From: Mesorhizobium sophorae
GTDB taxonomy: Bacteria > Pseudomonadota > Alphaproteobacteria > Rhizobiales > Rhizobiaceae
Direction: 5' to 3'
Assembly (NCBI RefSeq): GCF_002270415.1
Contig: NZ_NNRI01000017.1
Span: 1 to 64,000 of the forward strand
Length of the DNA stretch: 64,000 nucleotides
Numbering within the stretch: position 1 is the first letter of the stretch; every line of letters starts with the position of its first letter. The notes beneath the pieces were generated by a model that was not told the origin of the DNA, made no database searches, and saw only the letters and a program-made list of their open reading frames with translations. A program made the translations under genes and the position numbers. Shown here one piece after another: positions 1 through 7,900 of the stretch.

Positions 1-111
1 GTGCCAGGGCATCCGATAGTCGTCGGCGCCGGCCTCGATGGCGGCGATGATCTGGCTGGTGACGCGCTCGTAGATGTCGGTCCGGGTCTCATGTGTGCGA
101 TTCGTGGTCAT
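1..111 (-). CDS. ArdC-like antirestriction protein, N-terminal fragment
   Basis: Only the first 37 codons are in the window; the frame runs off the left edge. The start is the ATG complementary to 109-111, with a GAGG-type ribosome binding site upstream inside the palindrome. The visible protein has a short polar leader, then a helix beginning DIYERVTSQIIAAIEAG and a Met-Pro-Trp-His at residues 34-37. That layout matches the N-terminal ssDNA-binding domain of ArdC/DUF1738 proteins, which are carried by conjugative plasmids and ICEs and protect incoming DNA from restriction. The C-terminal metalloprotease-like domain cannot be seen. The family call rests on this short stretch and the plasmid-type neighbourhood, so it is good but not certain. 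Confidence 0.7.
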   Translation of the reverse strand, partial: MTTNRTHETRTDIYERVTSQIIAAIEAGADDYRMPWH

Positions 112-286
112 GGCTGCCTCCTCAAGCTCGCCCTCTCCGTCGAGGGCGAGGCGGCAGAGGCAGACGCGGGAAGCCGGCCCGTCACACCCTGTTCTCGGTG
201 CTGGTGCGGAACAGGGTTGACGGGCCGGCAGCGTCTGCCACAACCCGAGCCCTGCCTCGACGGGCGAGCTTGAGGAGGCGGCCATG
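109..286. repeat. 178-nt imperfect palindrome between ardC-like gene and ginD
   Basis: The outer arms 109-133 and 262-286 are complementary over 25 positions with one T/C mismatch, and both include an ATG plus the GAGGAGG-type ribosome binding site. Further in, 159-167 pairs with 231-239 (GGCAGACGC/GCGTCTGCC). Then 173-194 pairs with 209-229 with a single one-base bulge, leaving a loop of about 14 nt. The right arm therefore carries a mirror copy of the ardC translation start that reads only nine codons before a stop. It could be an inverted duplication of the ardC leader, a long terminator-like hairpin, or a recombination/transfer site. Confidence 0.85.
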
Positions 287-329
287 ACCGGCGCGCCGAG
301 ACCGGATCGATGAGGATGACGCGCGGCTC

Positions 330-767
330 TCAGCCGCCACCACGAGGCGGACGCCGCAGCGGCACGACTCTGGCGTCAACGGATCGTGCCAGCTCGTCCT
401 GCAGACCGTCGATCACGGCATCGCGCTCGGCGACCTGCAATGTCAGCACCTGGATATGCTGCGCGAGCGTGCGGGCGAGCGCCCGCAGCTCGGCCATCTC
501 GGCACCGCGCACGGCGCGCAGCTCCGCTTCGAGAGCGCGGACGCGTTCCTTGAGGGCGCTGGGCGACGATCGTCGCTGGCGGACCTCGGCGGTCCGGAAC
601 TCGATGAGAAGATCACCGGCCCGGTTCGCCGTCGCCCGGCTGATGCCGGCCTCGCGTGCCAGATTGGCGATGGTCAGCGCCCCGTCGGTGCGCTCGGGGC
701 GGCCGTCGAGAAGCCGCGCCATGGCCGCCCTCAACGCGGCTTCGCTCTTCGGCCCGAGCGCTGTCAT
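330..767 (-). CDS. ginD: Small HTH/coiled-coil protein, GinD-like
   Basis: A 145-aa protein. Residues ~31-50 form a helix-turn-helix (TIANLAREAGISRATANR), followed by a basic linker and a long heptad-patterned helix rich in Leu, Ala, Glu and Arg (residues ~70-125), probably a dimerising coiled coil. It ends in a Pro/Arg/Gly tail. Its ATG overlaps the stop of the 720-aa recombinase gene by four bases (ATGA), so it is translationally coupled. In GInt elements the fourth gene encodes a small DNA-binding protein required for recombination; I infer that it acts as an accessory or directionality factor here. Similar small proteins follow the recombinases of other multi-integrase elements. Confidence 0.65.
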   Translation of the reverse strand: MTALGPKSEAALRAAMARLLDGRPERTDGALTIANLAREAGISRATANRAGDLLIEFRTAEVRQRRSSPSALKERVRALEAELRAVRGAEMAELRALARTLAQHIQVLTLQVAERDAVIDGLQDELARSVDARVVPLRRPPRGGG

Positions 768-2926
768 GCGTCACCCTCCAGGAGGGGTGCTACCAGTCGG
801 CGCTTCCGCTCATTGTCCTTAAGGATTGCCGTGCGCTGCAGCTGCGACAGGCGCCGGTCGGAAAGGAGCGCTTCGCCCTCGGCGATCGAAGTCTGCCAAG
901 GCCCGAGGTGCCGGACGGTCAGACAGGCGTTGGGACAGCGGTCCGGGCTGCATCGCGACAAGGCCGGCGCCGTTCGTTCGGAGTCCGACACGCCGGTGAG
1001 GCAAAGCGCGGTCGCCGCTTCGAAGAGACAGTCGTTGAGGAAGCCGACATGCAGCGTCCGCCCGAGATGGGCAAGCATGGTGCGCAGCCGCTTGCGGTCC
1101 ATCATCCGGCCGGGGAGATCGCCTAGTTCGCCCTCAACGCGGACGAACTCCCGTCGCAATCGGGCCGCACCCGGTCCGGCCGGACCTTCCTGGCGAAGGA
1201 ACGCCTCGTAATGGGCGACGATATCGTCGAGCTGGCCGAGCGCGCGCTCGCGCTCGACAGCGAGCCGGAAATCGGCCTGGCTCGATCCGGCATAGCCCTC
1301 GAACATGGCGACGGAGGCGTGCTTGTACTGGATCTTGCCGGCGACCGTACCGAACGGCCGGTTGGCGATGTACCAGGCGACCGTGCGGCGCAATTGCCGC
1401 GTCGTGAACTTCCAGGGCTCGTCACCAATGCGCGGGATGGCCGGCCCGTCTTGCGCATGCGCATCGACACCGTCGCGGAAAAGATTGAGCGTCGGCGCCG
1501 CACCTATGCCGAGATGATCGGCGCTCCAGGGCCAGTCCTTCAGGGTCACCCACAGGGACGAGAGCCCCTTCTCCTTGCGGTTGCGTGCCGAGAGCACTTC
1601 CATGACTTCCACGGCGCGGGCTACCGGCTCGATCGTGATCCAGTCGGCCGTTACGCCGCGCGGACCATGGCGCTTGTAGACGGTGCTGCGCACCCGATAG
1701 CGTTCGACCAGGCCGTCGGCGCTTCGCACCAGCGACACGCAGCCCGGCTGCATGGCCTGAACCTCGCTGTCGCGCATGCCCGTGAGATAGGCGCAGACGA
1801 GATAGCAGGCGCCCTGCAGCATCCGCTCCTCGCGGGCGAGACTGAGGCTATCGAAGCGCTCGCGCCATGGCAGGCGCGTGTCCGGATCGACCGAGATCGG
1901 CGTATCGAGACCACCGACCTCGGTCCCAAGTTCGGCGACCATCTCCTCGATCAGCCGCGCGGTCGGCTCGGACTGGCTGACGCGTCCGCTCTCCGGCGCG
2001 CCGGCGTGCAAGCGCATTAGATAGAGGTTGTAGGGCGGCAGCTCTTCGCCGGTCAGCGGATTGATCCGCCGCGCGGCGTTGGGCGCGCGCTCCCAGATCG
2101 GCACGCCTCGGCCGGCGGCTCGGCGCGCGTCGAGCCACTTCGCCACGCGGGCGCGATAGGTCTTGGCGACGGCCCGTCCTGTGCGCGCATCCCGCGCCAT
2201 CAGCCGGGCGCCACGAGCTTCGAGAGCGTCCAGTTCCGCCCGCGCGGCAAGGATATTGGATGCATAGACCTCGACATACTTGAGCGCCCAGCGGAGCATG
2301 GCCCCGATGATCGGCTCGGGAATGCGCGGCGTGGCGTTCTCGGCCGGCGCCGGCGGCCGGCCGGCAACGCGGTGCGCGGCGCGCCCGCGCCACGGCAGAA
2401 GGCCGATGCCGCCGCCGGTCAGCCACGGCGACAGGTGATGCATGTCGATCGGCACCTCGACATACTTGACTGTCTCGTGAGGCGTTCTCCGGCCGCCATC
2501 GCGGGCATGCGCCAGATAGGCGTCGAGCAAAGCCTGATCGATCCGGCCGAGGTCGACTACGCCGAGCTGCGTGCACAGGAACGCAGCAAAGTGCTGGACG
2601 TAGCGCAGGAGCCGGATCGCCGAGGTCGCCCCACAAGGTGCGCGATATCCCGGCACATGGATGCGCAGGCGGGCGATCACGTATTCCTTCGCCAACCGCC
2701 GCGTGGCCGGATCGGCGATCCCTGCGAAGTTGAGCCGGTAATTGCTGTAGCGGGCGTTGACCCGGAAAATGGCGGCGCTCAAATCCCAGTGATCGTCACC
2801 GAAGCGGGGAAGCTGCGCGCGGTCGGCATCGTCCCTGATCGGAATGCCGCTGAGCACCGGCTCGTCATCCCGGTACATGGCCGAAGGCAGCGACGGCCGC
2901 GGCGAATGCTTGGCAGAGCCCGGCAT
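764..2926 (-). CDS. ginC: Large tyrosine recombinase-like protein, GinC-like
   Basis: A 720-aa protein with a long N-terminal part and a C-terminal catalytic-type region. The box I arginine is present in YLTGMRDSE (R385). The box II region reads TTRQLRRTVAWY (residues 508-519), so the usual HxxR is RxxR (R510, R513). The GH pair is replaced by K535-H536 and a candidate nucleophile is Y545 (EGYAG). The protein is much longer than phage integrases (350-450 aa), as expected for the third gene of GInt-type trios. The start overlaps the stop of the preceding gene by one base. Role inferred: a subunit of a three-recombinase integration/excision complex. Confidence 0.65.
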   Translation of the reverse strand: MPGSAKHSPRPSLPSAMYRDDEPVLSGIPIRDDADRAQLPRFGDDHWDLSAAIFRVNARYSNYRLNFAGIADPATRRLAKEYVIARLRIHVPGYRAPCGATSAIRLLRYVQHFAAFLCTQLGVVDLGRIDQALLDAYLAHARDGGRRTPHETVKYVEVPIDMHHLSPWLTGGGIGLLPWRGRAAHRVAGRPPAPAENATPRIPEPIIGAMLRWALKYVEVYASNILAARAELDALEARGARLMARDARTGRAVAKTYRARVAKWLDARRAAGRGVPIWERAPNAARRINPLTGEELPPYNLYLMRLHAGAPESGRVSQSEPTARLIEEMVAELGTEVGGLDTPISVDPDTRLPWRERFDSLSLAREERMLQGACYLVCAYLTGMRDSEVQAMQPGCVSLVRSADGLVERYRVRSTVYKRHGPRGVTADWITIEPVARAVEVMEVLSARNRKEKGLSSLWVTLKDWPWSADHLGIGAAPTLNLFRDGVDAHAQDGPAIPRIGDEPWKFTTRQLRRTVAWYIANRPFGTVAGKIQYKHASVAMFEGYAGSSQADFRLAVERERALGQLDDIVAHYEAFLRQEGPAGPGAARLRREFVRVEGELGDLPGRMMDRKRLRTMLAHLGRTLHVGFLNDCLFEAATALCLTGVSDSERTAPALSRCSPDRCPNACLTVRHLGPWQTSIAEGEALLSDRRLSQLQRTAILKDNERKRRLVAPLLEGDA

Positions 2927-4764
2927 TACGGCGCCCGCGCTTCGGGTGGCAGGTAGATGAGCGTCGGATCCGAAGTTGCAATCCGGCGCGCCTCCTCGAT
3001 CTCGACGTCTGCAAAGCGGGGAAGAATCTGATCAGCAATGCGCCCGTGAACCTTGGCGAACTTGGTGATCCAGTCGGCTTCACTCAGCACCTGTCGCTGC
3101 GCCCGGATGAAGCCAAGGAAGGCCAGAAGCGCTGGTAGCTTGCGGGAGGTGATCACCGCATTGCTGCATTCAAGGCAGCCCCAGAAAGGGGACGGACAGG
3201 CCTCCCCTTGCGCGCCGAACGGGCTCGCGTAGAAGCCCGAGCAACTGGCGAGCCAGACGTCCTGCTCGCTGCCGAGCAGCGCGTTTACCGCGGCGGCGCC
3301 TGCAATCGGAAGGCCGGTCGCCTGGTCGGGATCGGCCCGAACGGCCGCCTCCTCTTCCGACGATAGGACGCAGGGGCGCATGGCGGCGTCGAGCGCATCG
3401 CTCATGGCGTCGGCAACGGTCGCCTCGTGCAGGTGGCGGAGCGCGGGGATATCGGCGTAGTGGTTCGCCGCGACCGCGACGGTGTGGCCGACGGCGAAGC
3501 GGTCGAGTTGGCCGCCCGTGCGCCGATACCATGCCGCCTTGTGGGTCTTGCGCAGGCGCGTCAGATTGAGACGAAGCGGCTGACCCTGTTCATCGGCGAT
3601 GCCATGTCGCCTGACCCATGAAGCCGCAGTCTCCTTCATGCTCAACACGCGCGGGGTCAGTCGGCCCCAGGCGCAATGGACCCAGAGCGTGTCGGTGACG
3701 AGCCGGCTTCTTGCCGGCTCCGTCCATTGCAGCACCTTGCGCAGCAGGCCGCCCGGCGTCGAGGAACCGCCGTCGCGCACGCGTAGCCGCTTCCACTCGG
3801 CGCCGCGCGCACGCCGCTTGCAATACTCGATCTCGACATAGCCGCCTGCCGGGTTCTTCAGGCAGTCCGCGCGTAACTCCTTGATCGCTTCGATCTCGAG
3901 ACCCGTGTCGAGCGAGATAAGCACGATGAGCGGCACGAGATCGGCGGCGATGAGATGCCGGCGGCCATGCAGATCGTGGATGAGGCGGTCGTTCGGCAGG
4001 CCGCTCTCGCGGCGCAGCGTGTAGAGCCGCGTGAAGAGAGGATGCCGGTGCCCGATGACGCCTTCCGCATCGATCAACGCCATGGCCGCTTCGTGAGCCG
4101 TTGCCAGAGCCTCGTTCCGATCAACAACGTCGACCGTCGGAATGCGATCGGCCTCGGCGAAGCGACGAATGATGGCGGCGAGATCGGTGCGCGCAGCGGT
4201 CCGCAACGCCGTAGCGATGTAGTCGCCATAGGCATCGCGTGGACGGGCGCGCACGCCGGGCCGGTCGCTCGTGTACATCAGCCGCCGCGAGGCATCGGGC
4301 GGCAGGCGGCCGGGCTCCGCCGCCTCGGCGAGCCGGAGGAGGTTGAGCACCTTGCTCATCCGCTGCAGCCGGTGATTGGGATGGAGACCGCTCTCCTCCA
4401 TCCAGGCATCGAAGCCGTCGATGCAAGCGGCGTTGACGTCGGAGAGACTGGCGACGCGCGGTCTGGTGGAATCGAGATAGCGCCAGAACGTCTTGAGCGC
4501 ATTGGCATAGGCGGAGGCTGTCGAGATCGAGCCCGCTGGACCCCCGACCTGGCAGGCGCGCCAGAGCGCGCCTGCAAAAGTCCGGGCCAATGCGGTTCGA
4601 CCGCTCAGCGTCATCAGGTCGATCGTGACGCTGCGATCCGCCAGTGTGACGGTGAAGCGGAGCGACGCGATCGCAGCACCGGCTTCGCCTTCCGGATCGG
4701 GCAACGCCTCGGGAAAGAGGGCACGGCGGCCCGGCCGCCGCACCGCCGCAGCTACCGTGGTCAT
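2926..4764 (-). CDS. ginB: Tyrosine recombinase-like protein lacking box I Arg, GinB-like
   Basis: A 612-aa protein. The C-terminal half keeps the recombinase layout: a box II helix around LTRLRKTHK (401-409), VGH at 425-427, and a candidate nucleophile Y436 in AANHYAD. The conserved Arg of box I is replaced by Glu (DTGLEIEAI, E290). That suggests it is catalytically weak or works only in a hetero-complex with its partners. It is overlapped four bases by the ginA stop and touches ginC, so all three genes are coupled. The divergent active site is typical of the middle protein in multi-recombinase elements; without an alignment I cannot say whether E290 is family-wide. Confidence 0.65.
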   Translation of the reverse strand: MTTVAAAVRRPGRRALFPEALPDPEGEAGAAIASLRFTVTLADRSVTIDLMTLSGRTALARTFAGALWRACQVGGPAGSISTASAYANALKTFWRYLDSTRPRVASLSDVNAACIDGFDAWMEESGLHPNHRLQRMSKVLNLLRLAEAAEPGRLPPDASRRLMYTSDRPGVRARPRDAYGDYIATALRTAARTDLAAIIRRFAEADRIPTVDVVDRNEALATAHEAAMALIDAEGVIGHRHPLFTRLYTLRRESGLPNDRLIHDLHGRRHLIAADLVPLIVLISLDTGLEIEAIKELRADCLKNPAGGYVEIEYCKRRARGAEWKRLRVRDGGSSTPGGLLRKVLQWTEPARSRLVTDTLWVHCAWGRLTPRVLSMKETAASWVRRHGIADEQGQPLRLNLTRLRKTHKAAWYRRTGGQLDRFAVGHTVAVAANHYADIPALRHLHEATVADAMSDALDAAMRPCVLSSEEEAAVRADPDQATGLPIAGAAAVNALLGSEQDVWLASCSGFYASPFGAQGEACPSPFWGCLECSNAVITSRKLPALLAFLGFIRAQRQVLSEADWITKFAKVHGRIADQILPRFADVEIEEARRIATSDPTLIYLPPEARAP

Positions 4765-6179
4765 TCCACATCACCGGTCGTCTCTTCAGCCCAACGATCG
4801 GCCGCCGCATCGACCAGCTCCTGCGCTTCGGCAAGGCTGTCGAGATAAATGTAGGTGCTCGTCACACTAGCGTGCCCCAGGAGGTGCTGGAGCTTCTGCA
4901 ACGGATCGCCGAGAATCCGTCGATAGGCCGCACCATGCCGATCCTGTGGATCGAACACCGCGCCGATCTGCTCGCGGATCAACATGGAAAGCATGCTGAC
5001 AGCGAAGGTGTGCCGCAGGGTGTGCGGCGTCACGTCGAGATCAATACCGAAGCGGCGGCAGCGGGCGCAGGCCCGGCGGAAGGCGGCTTCCCAGGTGGCC
5101 GATGGCACAGGCTGGCCGCCTTCGGTGAGCCAGAGCAAGGCGTGCTGCGCCTTGCCAAGTGCGCCGATCAGCACACGCCGGCGCTCGCCCGGCGTGAGCC
5201 GGTCGAGCCGGACGCGCTTGCCCGCCGCGTCGACAGCCTTCCCGGCATCCGGAGTCAACCACAGCGGATCGGGCATCGAAAGCTCTGAGCGCGCGGACGT
5301 GATGGTGCGCTCGAGATCGACATAGTCGCCGATCAAGGTCAGCACGCGGCGGGGAATGCGAATGCGCCGCGGTCGTCCGCCCTTGGCGATCGGACCGGGA
5401 AGATCGAATGGAACGGAGCGCGATCCGGGCTCGGTCGAGCGCGGCAGCTCGGTCAGAAGCAGGCTGCCCGCCTCCGTCAGCCGCAGACCGGTGGTTACCA
5501 GAAGCTCGGCGAACAGCGCGTTCCGCTCACCATTGCGGCCGCGCCATGTCGGGTCCTCCGAGCCGTCGGGCAAGCGTCCGCGCAGCCCCACGTCGCGGAA
5601 CAGGAGATAGCGGCCGAGGTCGATGTAGCGCATATCGTGCCGCCGCGCTGCGCGCTCGCGCGCCCGGTTCGTCTGGACGGCCAGCACGGCGCGCGTGCCC
5701 GCCGCCCTGCGAAGAGCGACGCCATAGCTGAAGGGTGATGCCGTGGTGATCGCTTCTTCGACGGCCCAGCGGTAGAGCTTATCAAGCGCTGCAACGCTCC
5801 GATTCCAGCTTGCCGCCGAAATGCGGAACGCGGCGTCCGACAGGCGCCGCGCCCGGTGAAAGGCAAGCACGTCATGACGGTCCGCCTGCCAGACCGTCTT
5901 GCCGCCGCGCCGCTCGCCGAGAAAGCGCGCCCAGACGAGAATATCCCGGGCATAGGAGCGCCACGTGTTCGGCGACCGCGCGCCCACGCCCGGACAGGCG
6001 CGAAAGAACCGATTGAGGTTGGGATCGTAGCTGCCGTCATCCATCAGGATGAAGGGCATGCCGTCGATCAGACCGGCGCGCTCGGCGATGTCGAGCGCGC
6101 CGGTCATGATGTTCACGGGGGAGCCGTCAACAGAAAGCGGGCGCGACAGAGCGCCAAGATCGGTAAAATACAACTGCAC
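4761..6179 (-). CDS. ginA: Tyrosine recombinase with intact catalytic residues, GinA-like
   Basis: A 472-aa protein with a complete tyrosine recombinase active site: R233 in VTTGLRLTEAG, H386-x2-R389-H390 in TPHTLRHTF, H436 in HLLGHAS and nucleophile Y445 in STYIYLD. An N-terminal SAM-like core-binding domain (residues ~60-150) precedes the catalytic domain. It is the first gene of the operon; the frame opens with GTG at 6177-6179, with no clear ribosome binding site. It is the only one of the three recombinases with a canonical active site, so it probably does the strand exchange while the other two give site recognition and order. It lies directly next to the border at about 6440. Confidence 0.75.
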   Translation of the reverse strand: MQLYFTDLGALSRPLSVDGSPVNIMTGALDIAERAGLIDGMPFILMDDGSYDPNLNRFFRACPGVGARSPNTWRSYARDILVWARFLGERRGGKTVWQADRHDVLAFHRARRLSDAAFRISAASWNRSVAALDKLYRWAVEEAITTASPFSYGVALRRAAGTRAVLAVQTNRARERAARRHDMRYIDLGRYLLFRDVGLRGRLPDGSEDPTWRGRNGERNALFAELLVTTGLRLTEAGSLLLTELPRSTEPGSRSVPFDLPGPIAKGGRPRRIRIPRRVLTLIGDYVDLERTITSARSELSMPDPLWLTPDAGKAVDAAGKRVRLDRLTPGERRRVLIGALGKAQHALLWLTEGGQPVPSATWEAAFRRACARCRRFGIDLDVTPHTLRHTFAVSMLSMLIREQIGAVFDPQDRHGAAYRRILGDPLQKLQHLLGHASVTSTYIYLDSLAEAQELVDAAADRWAEETTGDVE

Positions 6180-6435
6180 GCACGTGACCTAAGCGGAGCG
6201 CCTACGGCGCAAGTTATTGTCTTGAATGCGAGGGGTTCCCCTCGCGCTCTCCCGCTCGCCGCGTGGCAGGGGTGCAGGACTTCGCCTGCACCCCATGAAC
6301 AGCTTGTCGTGCCGCCGCCGCGTCAAGCGTTGTCCTCGCTACGCTGCGGGAACGCTTGACCCGGACGTCTGAAGAGCCTCACCGGAACAGTCGGTGGGGC
6401 CCCTCAATGCCTGATTCTGAGACAGGATTACAGAG
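6180..6435. other. Hairpin cluster upstream of ginA
   Basis: No gene is visible. Three perfect inverted repeats lie in a row: 6228-6235/6238-6245 (8-bp stem, GCGAGGGG), 6269-6278/6285-6294 (10-bp stem, GGGGTGCAGG, loop ACTTCG) and 6322-6331/6351-6360 (10-bp arms, GTCAAGCGTT, 19-nt loop). The segment must hold the ginABCD promoter. Multiple inverted repeats beside a recombinase border are usual for arm-type binding sites of tyrosine recombinases, but could also be operators or transcription stops for the DUF932 remnant. Confidence 0.6.
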
Positions 6436-6440
6436 TCAGG
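6410..6440. other. Candidate recombination core site at the island border
   Basis: The arms CCTGATTCTG (6410-6419) and CAGAGTCAGG (6431-6440) are inverted with one mismatch around an 11-nt spacer. The right arm ends within a few bases of the point (6441-6445) where DUF932 protein similarity stops after SHRA. Two inverted ~10-bp arms around a short spacer is the architecture of tyrosine recombinase crossover sites. Proposed as the attachment junction by position and form only. Confidence 0.45.
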
Positions 6441-6864
6441 ATAACGCCCGATGGCTCAAAAGGCCATGCTGCAAATTGATGCCTGCCAGAGGTGCAGGAA
6501 GCTGGCGCATGTAGGTTGCCGGTGCGCTGACAAGACTGCTAAGCTGGCCAAAGCTCCAATGCGTCGGCGCGATTGGCTGCTCCTGTCCGGGAACGATAAG
6601 CGAAAGCCGCTCTGCATTGTCGCGGGTAGCTTCCACGCGCACCGCGCGGCTCTCGACGGTGCGAGCCGTTGCCCGATCCGCTCGCTGCTTTACGGCGTCG
6701 TAGAGTTCAGTAAGGCCCAGAAAACGCTCGTCATCGGGGCGCGAAAACCATTCCGAAGAAACCCGCCCGATCCGCTCGCCGCGTGTAATGTCGACGCGGA
6801 AGCCGCTAGAAGCCGCCTGCCGCTGGTTGTTGCTCTCGCCGTCGATGATGGTGGTCATGTTCAT
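6436..6864 (-). pseudogene. DUF932 protein, 3'-truncated at the island border
   Basis: The remaining 142 residues run from a start at 6862-6864 (AAGGAG ribosome binding site seven bases upstream). They match the N-terminal third of DUF932 plasmid/phage-type proteins (usual length about 390-400 aa), including SEWFSRPDDERF, THWSFGQLSSLV and APLAGINLQHGLLSHRA. Similarity ends at SHRA and a stop follows two codons later, inside the candidate recombination site. A longer upstream frame to 7071 is open but crosses the structured leader, so it is not used. DUF932 genes travel with ParB-like, DUF736 and ArdC genes on alphaproteobacterial plasmids and islands. The missing 3' part is not elsewhere in the window. 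Confidence 0.75.
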
Positions 6865-7110
6865 TGTGCTCACTCCTTTTTCCGTCAATGCCGAAGGCAT
6901 GTCTCCCGGCATGCCTTCCGGGGGCGCGTGAGCGCGCGGGAGTGATGGGGGCCAATGCCGGAGCGCGGAGCCGGGCTGCACGGTCGAGCGAAGCTGATGG
7001 AAATTGAACGCGACAAATTGCTTCGGTCGGCCGCTTTGCGAGCCGGCGGCCCTGCTCTGCACAGGCGGCAATGGCGGGGAAGCGAGGGGAAGTCCTCGCT
7101 TCCCGACGGA
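6865..7110 (-). ncRNA. Structured leader of the DUF932 gene (copy 1)
   Basis: The 5' leader, read on the minus strand, folds into several helices: a 11-bp stem with a 6-nt loop (7077-7087 with 7094-7104), a long-range stem (6951-6960 with 7067-7076, one mismatch), a small GCGCG hairpin (6924-6937) and a CCGAAGGCATG hairpin just before the gene (6891-6921). The leader of the ParB-like gene at 11700-11912 has the same helices in the same order, and the 11-bp stem is kept by paired changes. The arrangement supports a cis-acting RNA controlling both genes. Confidence 0.65.
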
Positions 7111-7276
7111 TCGGCAAGGCTATCCGCAGGCGATCAGAACGATGAAAGCGAAGCTTACCTTTACAATATTGGCGAGAGGTGTGGATTGTAGAAAGGAAAC
7201 GCACTATTTGCCACAATGGCGGGCTCGGGAAAACAAACGACGTTTAATTCGTCCGATACAATAAGAGGAAAACTGT

Positions 7277-7810
7277 ATGACCACTTCTCTCGAACAAGAC
7301 GGCCAACTGGATACCGTGTCGATAGCGGCTGACATTGTCGCCGCCTATGTGTCGAACAATCCACTACCGATCGGCGAGTTGCCGAAATTGATCGGCGATA
7401 TCCATGCCGCTTTGAAAGGTATTGGCACGCCGGCGACGGAACCTGTGGTCAAGCAGGAACCGGCAGTATCGATCAAGAAGTCGGTAACGCCGGACTTCAT
7501 CATCTGCCTGGAGGACGGAAAAAAGTTCAAATCCCTGAAGCGCCATATCGGAGTCCATTACAATCTGAGCCCTGAGGAATACCGGCAGAAGTGGAACCTG
7601 CCGGCCGATTACCCGATGGTGGCGCCGAACTACGCGGCTACCCGCTCGGCCCTGGCGAAATCAATAGGGCTCGGACGCAAGGCGACGACGCCTACACCAG
7701 CCGCGGCAGAGAAGCCAAAGCGAGCGGCTCGCGCCGCAGCGGCGACAACCACCTCGACAGCAGTTAAGTCGCCGGTAAAGAAAGCAAGGAAGGCCGCCGC
7801 CAAGGCCTAG
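7277..7810 (+). CDS. MucR/Ros family zinc-finger transcriptional regulator
   Basis: A 177-aa protein with the MucR/Ros layout: an N-terminal oligomerisation region (residues 10-50), then the Ros-type finger (C77, H90, H94) followed by YNLSPEEYRQKWNLP. The fourth zinc ligand position is Asp (CLED, D80) rather than Cys, a variant known among rhizobial Ros/MucR homologues. The C-terminal 50 residues are an unusual Ala/Lys/Thr-rich, histone H1-like tail. MucR proteins bind AT-rich DNA as H-NS-like silencers. The 165 bases upstream are AT-rich and shared with the divergent DUF932 leader, so autoregulation is likely. The start has an AGAGGAAA ribosome binding site, and a strong terminator follows. 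Confidence 0.85.
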   Translation: MTTSLEQDGQLDTVSIAADIVAAYVSNNPLPIGELPKLIGDIHAALKGIGTPATEPVVKQEPAVSIKKSVTPDFIICLEDGKKFKSLKRHIGVHYNLSPEEYRQKWNLPADYPMVAPNYAATRSALAKSIGLGRKATTPTPAAAEKPKRAARAAAATTTSTAVKSPVKKARKAAAKA

Positions 7811-7859
7811 CATGCTGCACCTGGCAACGGTGACATGGTGTGGCGAACCTGAACACAGA

Positions 7860-7893
7860 GAAGCCCCGCCTTGCGGCGAGGCTTCGTTTTGTG
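7860..7893 (+). terminator. Rho-independent terminator of the mucR-like gene
   Basis: GAAGCCCCGCC (7860-7870), a TTGC loop and GGCGAGGCTTC (7875-7885) form a GC-rich stem of about 10 bp with one mismatch, followed by GTTTTGT. It lies 50 bases after the stop and just before the convergent DUF736 gene. Confidence 0.8.
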
Positions 7894-7900
7894 GGCCGGA

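Larger units (their letters stand above)
330..6440 (-). mobile_element. GInt-type recombinase module (ginABCD) with its ginA-side border
   Basis: Four overlapping minus-strand genes encode three large tyrosine recombinase-type proteins (472, 612 and 720 aa) and a 145-aa HTH/coiled-coil protein. This gene set, order and size pattern is that of GInt islands (three integrases plus a small putative DNA-binding protein, all needed for integration and excision). The junction at about 6440 truncates a DUF932 gene, so I place the ginA-proximal border there. The other border is not seen; the element may continue past the left edge with the ArdC-like gene as cargo. Alternatives are Tn554-like or RIT three-recombinase elements, but those have shorter proteins or a different fourth gene. 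Confidence 0.6.

Noticed and set aside
456..1211. 251-codon plus-strand frame opposite ginC/ginD
   Set aside because: Arg/Ala/Gly-rich with no motif; it is the antisense shadow of two well-supported recombinase genes in GC-rich DNA.
330..6179. Tn554 or RIT element instead of GInt
   Set aside because: RIT proteins are shorter (300-400 aa) and lack a small fourth gene; Tn554 has two recombinases plus TnpC. The 472/612/720/145-aa set fits GInt better, though identity is from memory.
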